A stretch of DNA of 63,462 bases from positions 1 to 63,462 of IMG/VR virus record IMGVR_UViG_3300021185_002499. One strand, 5' to 3'. Below, piece after piece: positions 38,862 through 50,100 of the stretch; the stretch's first letter is position 1, and each line of letters opens with the position of its first letter. A program made the translations under genes and the position numbers. The stretch is from a virus. Below the pieces are notes generated by a model. That model was not told where the DNA came from. It saw only the letters and a list, made by a program, of their open reading frames with translations, and did not search any database.

Positions 38862-40205
38862 TTAATTAAATGTTGGTAATCCTAATATATCACTAGGTGT
38901 AATATCATTATTTTTAGTATTAAAAAGATCAGGTCTTTCTTTCACCCATTTTCTAGCTGCTATTAACATTTTACTTTTTTCTGAAGAAGTGTGAATATTT
39001 TGCGTTATTACAGTCTCTATAAAGCTCATATAATCAGACGCATTTTTTAAATCATATTTTTCAGGTTCTATAGGATTACCATCATCATCATTTCCAAACG
39101 TTAAAGTGATTATTTTATTAACCTTATCATATTGTATAGGCGTATTACGACTAACTTCTTTAAATTGAGAAACTGGATCTTTAAGAATATTCTCTGCTAT
39201 TTCTTCTCCCATTAACTCAAAATCGTTCTTCTTTTCAGTATCAGCTGGATCCGGTTTAAACCAGTTTTTATACGTTTTTTGAGCAGCCTGTTTTAGTTGG
39301 CCTTTAAGCCATTCGTTTAATTCATCTTCAGTATTAATGCCATCGCCGTTTAAATCCGCACCAGCTAAATCAGCCTCTGTTTTTCCTAACTGATCATAAG
39401 CAATAGATCTTGCTTGATCTTTTGTAAACTTTAAGCCTCCTACATAATTTTCCATTTCTGAATTAAATTGACTTTGAGTCAATCCTTTTGTAGCCATATT
39501 TTTAGCGGCAGAATGCAGATTTTCTTGTGTTTCTTTAAATCCTTTCCAATCTTGAAGAATTGGTTTGTGCATTTTTTCAAGCTCATCTAAAGGTATAACA
39601 ATAGATTCTCCCTGCTTGTAGTTCTTAACCATTTCTTTAAAATCAGGATCCTCAGGGTTATCTTTATCAAATCTATCCATGCTAATAACCGCATTGTCTC
39701 CAATAATACTATACCCATCAGGGTCGTGCTTTATATTATCAAAGTGTGTAACAAACCCACTATTAGCTTTACTTAGTAAATCACCAGAGTCCAAATATTC
39801 TTCATCAGCTTTGTATAACTGTATGCTTCTTTGACGCATTCGGCTGATAGGCTCGTTAACACGCTCTTGTATTTGAAGACTTCTTTCTGCTTCTGAAAGA
39901 TTTGAATCATTAATGATTGATCTAGCAATATTTCTCACTTCGTGCATACTCATAGTTGCACTTGCTAAAAGTTTAGGGTGAACTTTTTCAAAATCATATG
40001 ATTCAATAGACTTTACTAATCTTGCGTTAACTTCCTCTTTTTCTTTTAAAGCTTTTTGATTAGCGGCGGCCTCCATCGCATTTCTCTTATTCTGCATTAA
40101 AGCGGCTCGCTCTCCTCTTATAACGGCTGGCCTTACAGCTTTCGCTAAATCTAACGGGCGGCCACCACCCATTGCTTGTCCAATTAATTTTGTATCTATT
40201 GCCAT
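38862..40205 (-). CDS. Internal virion protein (gp15-like position) with EF-hand loop
   Basis: A 447-residue, mainly helical protein. It is placed between the 215-residue and 2120-residue internal proteins, as T7 gp15 is. Residues 284-295 (DLNGDGINTEDE) form a canonical EF-hand calcium loop followed by a helix (LNEWLKGQL). The N-terminus is Ala/Lys/Glu-rich helix. It likely forms part of the ejected channel; calcium could stabilise it in seawater (inference). Confidence 0.72.
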   Translation of the reverse strand: MAIDTKLIGQAMGGGRPLDLAKAVRPAVIRGERAALMQNKRNAMEAAANQKALKEKEEVNARLVKSIESYDFEKVHPKLLASATMSMHEVRNIARSIINDSNLSEAERSLQIQERVNEPISRMRQRSIQLYKADEEYLDSGDLLSKANSGFVTHFDNIKHDPDGYSIIGDNAVISMDRFDKDNPEDPDFKEMVKNYKQGESIVIPLDELEKMHKPILQDWKGFKETQENLHSAAKNMATKGLTQSQFNSEMENYVGGLKFTKDQARSIAYDQLGKTEADLAGADLNGDGINTEDELNEWLKGQLKQAAQKTYKNWFKPDPADTEKKNDFELMGEEIAENILKDPVSQFKEVSRNTPIQYDKVNKIITLTFGNDDDGNPIEPEKYDLKNASDYMSFIETVITQNIHTSSEKSKMLIAARKWVKERPDLFNTKNNDITPSDILGLPTFN

Positions 40206-40216
40206 AATATTTTATT

Positions 40217-40864
40217 TTACCCAATGCCTGTCACAACCCTAGCGGCTCCAACTCCAATGTTTGCAATTCCCCCTACTAAACCTTCAGTTGCTTGTTTTCT
40301 AGCCTCATCTGCAGTTGCTTTTCTAGCCGCAGCTGTTTCGTACATTTGTTCTGTTCTGCTAAATTGCTTATTCTGCAAGTCAGCAGCGCCTCTAGCTTGT
40401 GCTGCTTCTAAGTTTTGTTGGCCTTGTGCTCTTGCCATTTGATTACGAGACTCTTGTTGACCTATATTTGCTGCAGACTGCTGTAGATTAGCTGAGGATT
40501 GTTGAGCAAGTGTTTGCGCTAAAGCAGCAATACCTGAGCCTCCTGCTGTGCTTCTTAACGACCCTAAGGTTCCAGCTAGAGCCTGTTGTTGTTGTTGCGC
40601 AGCAAAATCAGAAGCTTGAGTGCTTACTTTTAAATCTTCAAAAGCGTTAGTCATATTTGCTGTAGTATCTTCAAATTGAAACTGCTCATAAGCCTGCCTT
40701 TGTTTTCGTAAATCCGCCTTTGCTTCTCTCTGCTCTCGCCTTCTAGCTCCACCGCCTATGATACCGCCCGCAACGCCAGCTAATCCTTCCGCAATTTGAC
40801 CAAAAGCTCCTGGATCTGATTTTGCTACTTTCCCTAAAGATTGTCCAAAAGATTGTTCTTCCAT
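40217..40864 (-). CDS. Internal virion protein (gp14-like)
   Basis: A 215-residue Ala/Gln/Gly-rich protein. It has a small-residue hydrophobic segment AGVAGGIIGGGARRREQREA near the N-terminus, long Gln/Ala helices, and a second hydrophobic GLVGGIANIGVGAARVVTGI at the C-terminus. This matches the T7 gp14 type, which inserts in the outer membrane on ejection. Upstream of the 447- and 2120-residue partners. Confidence 0.75.
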   Translation of the reverse strand: MEEQSFGQSLGKVAKSDPGAFGQIAEGLAGVAGGIIGGGARRREQREAKADLRKQRQAYEQFQFEDTTANMTNAFEDLKVSTQASDFAAQQQQQALAGTLGSLRSTAGGSGIAALAQTLAQQSSANLQQSAANIGQQESRNQMARAQGQQNLEAAQARGAADLQNKQFSRTEQMYETAAARKATADEARKQATEGLVGGIANIGVGAARVVTGIG

Positions 40865-40866
40865 AA

Positions 40867-41190
40867 TTAATTACTGCTTAAATGTGCTTCTGTATTTACT
40901 GCAAATAGTTCAACTTTATCTGTTGATGTATTTATTAGTTTTACATTGGCATAATAGCCAATAATACCAGAACTGTTAATTTTATTGTTTTTTCCAAAGA
41001 ATATATAAGACTCTTCGGTAGGCCTAATAGCCTTATCCTCAATATCTGCTACAAAACTTTTTCTGTCTGTAGCTATTGATTTACATTCACCTACAACTGA
41101 AGTTTTACTGTTCAGCTGCTGATATATAATATCACCTGTTTGTAGTGAAGAATTAAGTTTATTTGTAAACGTTATAGTTATATCTGCCAT
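40867..41190 (-). CDS. Small beta-rich structural protein
   Basis: A 107-residue beta-rich protein (MADITITFTNKLNSSLQTGD, YQQLNSKTSVVGECKSIATD, EESYIFFGKNNKINSSGIIG). Sits 2 bases after the giant tail gene and 2 bases before the gp14-like gene, so almost surely a virion component. Family not recognised. Confidence 0.65.
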   Translation of the reverse strand: MADITITFTNKLNSSLQTGDIIYQQLNSKTSVVGECKSIATDRKSFVADIEDKAIRPTEESYIFFGKNNKINSSGIIGYYANVKLINTSTDKVELFAVNTEAHLSSN

Positions 41191-41192
41191 AA

Positions 41193-44100
41193 TTATAATT
41201 TAAAATTCATATTGCCACTATCCCAATCATTTCCCCGTGTAACAATAGGTATTTCAATTTTCAAAGTATCTGGTATATTTTTTATAAAATTTGTAATATT
41301 ACCAGAAAAAGAAGTATTATTTAATAAGTGATCTTTATTAACTGTCATTATTACTTTATCTACTGTTGTAATTGAAGGCTTTTTAGAATCGTCAAATGAA
41401 AATATATTTATACCACCTTGCCGTGTTATTTTAGCATTTGTTGCTGTATAATTATCAATTATTTTGTAACCATTTTCATAAAATACATTTATTTTATTTA
41501 CATAATCAGAATCTAAATAAAATGTCGCTTCTGATATGCCTTCTGGAAAAATTCTATATTGATAAGATGGCTTTTTACGATATGGAATAGGTGGAACCCA
41601 AACTAAAGGCTGGCTATATTGTTTACCAACATTATTTTCTATCCAAAATTGAAAAGCTATAATTTCTGTTTCATTTGATTGATTATATGAATCTTTAAGT
41701 TCATACGATATATTATTACCATTTTTAGTAAAATATTTATTTTTATAACCTTTATCATAAAAAAGAACCTCAAACCCCGTTTTTTGAAGATCAAATGAAT
41801 AAATTGAAAGACCTATGTTAGAAAAAGAATCCGTATTAGAAATTACAGCATTTATTTTTAAATCAACTTCTCCGTACCCGGTAACATTTTGCATATCCAA
41901 TGGCTGCATTGTTATTGCAGGAAGCACTAATGATTTGTTTGTAGTAAATGTTAAAATTTCATTACTATAACCATAACCACCTGAATTTTTAGCATAAGAT
42001 CTAAAAGAATACGTTGTATTTTCTGCTAACCCAGAAATTGCTTTTGAAAAATTACCTGAAAAATCAGTTGTATCAGCAATTTTAACCCCAGCGTAATTTA
42101 TATCAAAGTTAGCTGTATTTAAACCGGTTCCTGCAAAATATATAAACCCAGACTCTGTAACCGAAGAATTACCTCCAGATATTATTTCTCCATTTAGTAT
42201 TCCAGAATTTTCAGTTAAAGATGTTGCTGCTGATATATCTACCGAGGGCACAATAGAATCTTCTAATGTAAATGTTTTAATGTCTCCGTAAGAATATCCC
42301 TTTTCTCCTTCACCAAATGCTCTGTATCTATAATTAATGTTAGTTAATAAATTGTCTACTGTCTTATTAAACGCGCCAGTGTTTTGTCCGCCAATGCTAA
42401 AAATAAAGTCGCTGTTTATAATGTCAGGAATTCCTTGTGCTGATAATACAAATCCTTTGCCGAATAATGTAGCTCCATTAATGTTTGTTATATTACCGTT
42501 TAACTCAACACTGCTATTTGTTTTATCGGTAGCGTCATTAGTTACAACAGTCGGCAAACCAAATGTTTGAGTAGTTATACTTTTTGAAGTGCCATAATAT
42601 ATTGTAGTGCCAATTCCTTGCCAGTTGTTTTTTAAAGTAACTCCATAGGGATACACTTTTGCGTTATTGTCTGAAATATAAGGAATTGCACTAGCTGTAT
42701 TACCTTTTATCCAAGCAAAAGCTTTATAGTAATATGTAGTGTCAGGGCTTAAGTTGTATATACTAGAATTGCCAGTAACTGCAGTACCTACGTTGTTATC
42801 AAAAACAAACATTTTTGTGTCTGAAGGTAGTGTAAAATCTTGATTAAAAGAAGGATTGCTGTTTTGGTCTGAAACTAAAACTCCATAAGATATATAATCG
42901 GTATTTATTTTAGAAGTGTTAGTCAAAACCGCTCCAAAATCAGCTTTATATCCTTCCTGCCAATTACCAACTTGTAAATTGCTAGATAAACTATTTTTCT
43001 TAATATAGCTAGAGTTATTAGCTGTTGTTGTTGTCACCCCTAGAGATATAGATTTATTATAAACTATAGGCACTTGTATTGTGTCTGAATAGCCAACGTT
43101 ATTTGATGTTTTGGTATTAGAAGCATATGCTTTTAAATAAAAAACAGGAGTGTGCTCATAAAGAGGATTTAAAGATGTCACTGCTCCACCGTCTTTTGTT
43201 ACAAATAAAGGCCCTGTGTGATCAGTTGGTTTCTGAACAGTTATTTTTATTGTAGCTCCATTAGTATCAACATTTAGACTAGGTATATTCATACTGCTGT
43301 ACCCATCAACATATTTACCTTTATTTATTGTATTAACAGGTAAGTTTATAGATCCGGTTAACCCATTAGGTACTTGATATATAGTGTCGTAAGTTACATT
43401 AACGTCTGCAATATCTGCTCCCCCAGAATAAGACAATTTTATTAAAGCTATAAAATAAGTGTATTCATTTTCTATTATTTGAATGCTATCAATTATTGGT
43501 TTTGTACCTTTATCAATTTTACTTTTATTTATCACAACATTTACTGATCCCCCACTAACTTCAATAACATCGTTTCCAAAAGAATAATATAAATCATCTA
43601 ACAATATTGCTCCATCTTCGTCTTCAAAAAATTTGTCTCCAGGCTGTGGATCATTAGGATCTCCATTTGTATAAACGGTGGTGGTCGTTGAAACATTATC
43701 AGATGCAGCATCTTTTTTGTCGTTAAAACCTACAGATATAACAATAGGTGTTATTTTCCTAATTGGGTCTGGAGCTTCTATAATAATGTCTAATCTTGCG
43801 TTTTCTGCTGTTGGAGTATATGGTATTCCGCAAACAATTTGTCCGGCGCTATTTACAGTAGCAGTAACCCCGCCGCTGCCAATTGTAATATTTGTTGCTG
43901 ATGTTGTTACAGAAATTGTACCTGCTCCGGTAAAAGTAAATCCATCTAATGGAACAATTGTTTTTGTGATTGTTTTAGCTACATTGACTTCAGCGTTATC
44001 AGAAAAAGAATCATTTAAGTTAGCATTACTACCTGCTGTAGATACATATGGAATGCTACCAACAGGGTTATCATCCGAGTCTTGTACGTAAATGTTTATT

Positions 44101-47100
44101 AAAGAATTAGATATAACTTTATTAGCAGCATCAAAGGTTGATGACGTTTTTGGTTTAAAAGTTACTGTTGAATCTGTTGAGGGGAATAAAACTGATTTAT
44201 TAATTTTAAAACCTACAAATATACTTTTATCATCATTTTCTTCATAAATTAAAGAATCAATATATTTAGATGTAACATCAGTAGAGTTTTCTTCTAAAAT
44301 AAAATTATCAGTTAAAAAAGTTTTTATATTAGTTGGCCTTTCAAAACTAAAACTAGATGTAGATATAAGTTTAAATAGCAAAAGATTAGTTGCGCTATCT
44401 CCTATTGATGATCCAGCATTACCTGTAACATCTATATCATTAGCAGATGAGTAGCTGTAATTTTTACCGCCTGGGACACTAAACGTAAATGTTAAAGTAA
44501 CTTGCTTACTTACTATATTGTCTATGTTCAAAACTATCTCTTGGTTGCCAACAAACTCTTCAACATACACATCTGCGGTCACTTTTAAATATCCTATATT
44601 TCCTGAAGTCAACACTTCATTTGTTAAATTAGAATACTTTATTATGTTAGCTTCTCCAGATATAGATACAAAGTCATCACTGATAATATCTCTAACTTCA
44701 TTCCATGAAACTCCTGCAGGTGGACCAATTTCCCATGAAACCGTTTTAATGCCATTGGAGCTTTCATCTTTATAACCTGTTATTACTTGAGTATTTGATG
44801 TAGAAGCTGGATATATTATACCGTTTGTAAAAACATAAGAAGTTGCTGATATTTTTATTTCGCTAATATCGTTTTGCTTCTGCTCTACTGAAAAAGGTTC
44901 ACCTAATTTAATGCCCGGAGCTGTGTCTGTATTGTCACCTGTATCTATTTGTACAGAAAGAGTTTTGTCATCAGTTGATGGTGGGGCAATGAAATCTACA
45001 TACGCTTCGCCCTCTTCTGGAATTATAGCTTTTTCACTTGCGATTAAATCTCCATCTTCATCAAGTAATAACACATCTACTTCCGCGCCTTCATCACCTA
45101 TTATTTCAACAGTAATTTCACCACCAATTAAAGGAATTACCGGTTCTAAAACTGTAAAGCCTTCTATTACAGGATTAGGTATTACTTTTTCAACAGCATC
45201 TAAAGATATTTCATAGTCAATGTTTGATTCATTAATCCCGTCAATTGAAACAAACTCTGTTACAGTAATGCTTCCATCATCATTTTTAATAGCTTCAAAA
45301 GTTGCTCTATTACTATTAGTAGTTATGTCATCTACAAATATGCTATACCCGTCGTCTGGAGTAATTTTTCTAATTACAGTTTGTACTTTCCTGTTTTTTG
45401 TATTATTTATAGTGTAATCGCCTGTATCAATATTTATAGAGCTATTTGTTAAAGTTGCATTATAACTTCCGGATACTGTAAAATCTTTTTCTTTAGCTTC
45501 ACCCTCAAAAGGTATTTCAAATATTTTATCAATACCATCCTCAACCGGCCCTGATTCATCACCTAAAGGTTTTCCATCACCGTTTGTAGATTCCACTTCA
45601 TCTATTATTATAGTATCGTTTTCTTTGAAGTTACTATCTTCATTTTTATTTTCAATTTCTTCTAACTCTTCTACTGGAATCTCTGCCACAAGGTTATCTC
45701 CATCTTTTGTCCAATCAATTCCAGATGTTTTAAAGTCGTCTGGATCTAATTCGTACCCATCAGTTGGCTGAATTTCTATTTTAGCTAAATCATTAGTGTC
45801 ATTAAATGAAATAATAGTTTCTTTTGTAAAAATACCATTTGTGTTTACTATCGGCTTATTACAGCTAAAACCAGCAATTGTTTTGGGTTTTAATTTTACT
45901 TTAAAAGTTTTCTGTTGCTTTTCTGATACTGAAGAAACATTGCTAGGCTTTCCAATACCTTGAACAGAGAAGTTTTTTAAATCAATATTTGATATTGTTT
46001 TTTCTTCCCCTTGTATATTGCTAAAGTATTTGTTTTCTTTTTCAACAAAGGATAAAGTAGTGCTAGTGTTTTGATCTGTTACTAGTTTAGCTTGCCAATC
46101 TTTTGTGCCTTCATAGCCTATAGTTCTAAATCGCTTAACTACAGAAGATTCTTGGTTCGCTACATATTGAATAGAAGACAAATATTGAACCCCATAAAAG
46201 TTGTTTCTTAAAGCTTTCTTAGAATCTTGTAAATATAATTCACCATTATTATATGTATAAAATTTACTATTTAAAGAAATCCCTGTGTCTGGGACGAATG
46301 ATTTTCTACTTGTCCAGCCTCCAGAAGCCTCGTCAAAACAAACAGTGTCTAAACATGGGATACTTACATTATAACATCTATTATACTCATCATAAGATCC
46401 TAAAAAAGTGTTATAAGTAGAAAGCCTATTGTTGAAAAAGTCAGACATTCCTGTATTTGATATGTCTGTAAGCCCATCCATAGATAACCTTAATATTGCA
46501 CCTCTAACTTTATCTACAAAATATACTCGATAACCATAAACAGCAAATGATTCTGGATTTAAACCAATACCATACTCCCCATTGAAAGGGATTGCTGAAC
46601 CTAACACAAGATTTGATGCTGATAGGTTGCTGGAGCCGTCAGCGTTATAAAGCATGTCCTTATCTGCTAAAACCTTTACAATTTTATCTTCACACAAGGC
46701 TATTAAATCACTGTCTCTACTATATAGTTTTTGAATACTACCATAAGAGGGTAGCAAGTTTTTGGTAATACTAAGGGCTTGTATAAATTGATTTGATTCG
46801 TTAACACCGTTTTTAGAGTTAATTATACCAGACCATATAAGTCCATTAGACACCCTGTCTTCTTTGTATTTTTCCTCAAGTGTTGTTGACACTCTAACCC
46901 CCTTACCTATAGTGGGGGCATTGAAATCGTCTCTTATTCTGTTTGATTCAACACCATTAAAATTAAAAGCATTATACCACCTTAAAGTTTGTTCTTTTCC
47001 GTGTTGCTCTATAGAATAACTGTCTTGAGTTTCGTAGTATAAGTCAAGGTCTGTTACGTTTTCTTTAGGCTCTGTTTCAAATATAGCTGGACTAAGACTG

Positions 47101-50100
47101 CTAAATTCACTGTCTTGCGTTATTTTTTCTTTTAAAATAGAAAATCCAAATTCAGGAGTATCATTACCAAAGGTGCATAAATCTTCTTTTAATCTTTCGG
47201 TAAACCTAATGTGTAAGTAACTTTGTTTTTCTCCACCTAAGAATTGGGTCCAGCCATGATCGGTTAGTTCAATAATTTTATAATCTAAAACCTCATATAA
47301 GTGGTCATGTGTACTAAATCTAATTTTAGAACCTGGTTCGATTATACTTAATAAAGTTTCGTCTGTATAAGAGCTTGACTGAGTTATTGTTATGTCATAT
47401 TCAGTTTTAGATTTTTTATCTTTATATCTTTTACCGTCTCTACCTCTTTTTCCATCAGTTGTTTTACCTCCACCATTTTTCAATCCCCCATGAGAAACAA
47501 AGTATGGAAATGAGCTTTTAGCCGCCCGTCTAGATCCAGTGTTTCCGTTTTCAACGTCATTACCAGCTATTCCAGACTCTGTGTGTATTGATATATACTC
47601 TTTTTCGTCTTCTTTTGTTAATTTTTCAATAATGTTCCGTTCAAAAACATTGTTGTTTTTAAATTTAACAAAAAACCTACCTGCAAACTCAGCTGTGTTA
47701 ACGTTTGGCTCTTTTTCTGATACTTGTAAAGTGATATTGCTTTTTATAGGACCAGCATTAGTATATAGTGATAATACATCAGTGTCAAAAGAACCATATA
47801 CAGTGACCTGAATATAGCTTTCAGTAGTTGATCCAGGGTAAGTTTTTATGTTTTTTATCTTGTATTCTTTACTTTCAGACCCATCACTTTCAGCTACAAA
47901 CTTAATGCTTTGACCTATTGCAAGTAACTTTGATTTAGAATCGCTTATACCATTTGACCCATCAGCTTGCCCTATTATAAAAGAAATTCCACCGCTTAAG
48001 GGAGTTTGATTCATGCCTTTGGTTGACACACTACCAGCAGTGTAAGCTCCTAATCTTTGTAAGAATGTCACTGAAGAAAAGTTTGTTACAACTTTTTGTT
48101 TAGCTGTTATAAACTCAGGTGGTTCGTTTTGAATATCTAATACTTTAAATTTATTATCAGCATCTACAACGGCTTCATCAGAATCATGCGCTTTTTTAAG
48201 AAGCAAATAATCTTCTTTATTTATCTTATTTACATCTGCAGATGAAAACGAAGCCCATACAAAGTTGGGGTCATCATCTTCTTGATAAATTCTATCTAGA
48301 GCTAAATTGTAGTACTCATTACTTGTCTCTTTGATGAAGTACTTAAAGTGAGTGGCCCACGCGGGCGCAGGGCTTGTAATTTTAGATTTTATAGCATTGT
48401 TTTTGCTAGAAAACTTTTTATTTATAGGTAAACTTCCTGATGGATTGGAAATAACAGGCGATTGTCTGTTAAATTCGTCAAGGTACACTACGCCTATTTG
48501 ATAATTTCTATTTGACTTTACCGTTCTTTGCCCAGCTACTGCAGCATTTTTAGGATAATCTCCTCTTGACACTGTAAAATTTACATCATTTGTTATGTTG
48601 TAATTTTGCAAATAATTAGCATATATTACCCTATTGGAAGATACCTCTTGTGCTTTAGCTTTCCTAGGTACATTATCCCATTGTCTTAACAGTTGATTGT
48701 TTTCAATTACAGAATGTATAATTTCTTTGTTTAATTCATACACTCCATTAAAATCTTTTTTCTTTTTTTTCTCAACAACATATAGGTTAGCGTTGCTGCT
48801 ATCTTTGTACACAATCTGTATTTCTTCAACATCATCATCTCCTAGCGATATGTCAGTTAGCTTTATTTTTCTAACGTTGTTTGTCATAGCTAGGTTATAG
48901 CCTTCTTTATTGTTATAAGAAAACAAGGTACCAGGTAAAAATGCGGCTTCGGAGAATGGTGCTAATACAGAATACTCCCCGTCAATGTACTTCCATCTAT
49001 AAGAAAAATGGGGAAATTTAAACTCATATAATGTTTTTTCTAAATCTTGCTTTAATTCAAAAACAAAATCTCCATCGTCTGGAGTAGAATATAATCTTAA
49101 TATTTTTAATACAATAGTTTTTTGGACGTCGCCTGTTATAGAAACAACTTCAAGCTCTCCTTTCAGTAAAGTTGATTGCCCAGACCTAGGTGTTAATGTG
49201 ATAGTGCTACCTATTTCCCATTGAATATTACTTGCATTCCAAGTTATGGTAAACTCATTATTATCATTTTCATCTAATCCAAACAAATTTAAGCTTACAG
49301 ACCTTATATAATCCCCTAATTCTACAGGATTGGCGTTTAGATCTAGTTTAGGAGCTGATAGAGGGGCTTTTTTCGCAACAGCTATATCTTTTTCAGAAAA
49401 AGATTTTCCATTAATCTGGGTGCGTATATGATCGTTCCCATCTGTATATTTTTTAAACTTAGCTATGTCTATTTTTCTTGGCTGATTGAAGTCATCTGTC
49501 CAAAAAAGAATACCATCTATTATATTAATTCCTGTAATAAAAGAATTTTTATTAAAATTTAATATAGTATTGTATATGTACTCAGCGTCTAAATCTAAAA
49601 CCTCAAGCGTGCTTCCTAAATACTCAATATCATAAAACACTAGTTCATTCCCCGCTGTATACTCTATTATAGTATTTTTAGGAATTTCAATGTCTATACC
49701 AAAAATATCATTTTTTAAGTATATTGTATTTTTTATAAGAGTTTGATCTCCTACCGAAAAAGTCTTTAGCTCCGCTCCTATTATTAACTCTAATTCTCTT
49801 TTTATATAATGCTTAACTACCAGTTCAGAACTTTCATTAGATCTTATAGTTACGCCGCCTAAGGTAGCGTTGTTTTTACTTTTTAAATCGGTAAGTATAG
49901 GCGTTACTTTGTTTTGAATTTCATTATATTCATAAATAGCGTCTACATAGTCGCTTGTAACAAACCAATATATTTTTTCTTGCAAGTCCCACTTTGCAGT
50001 ACCTATTGTTTTAGAATTCTCAAGAGTGCTGGTAATTTTAGAAACCTGCTCGTTACCTAGTAAATTTTCTATTGCGCCAACATCAGAGCCTTCAGAATTT

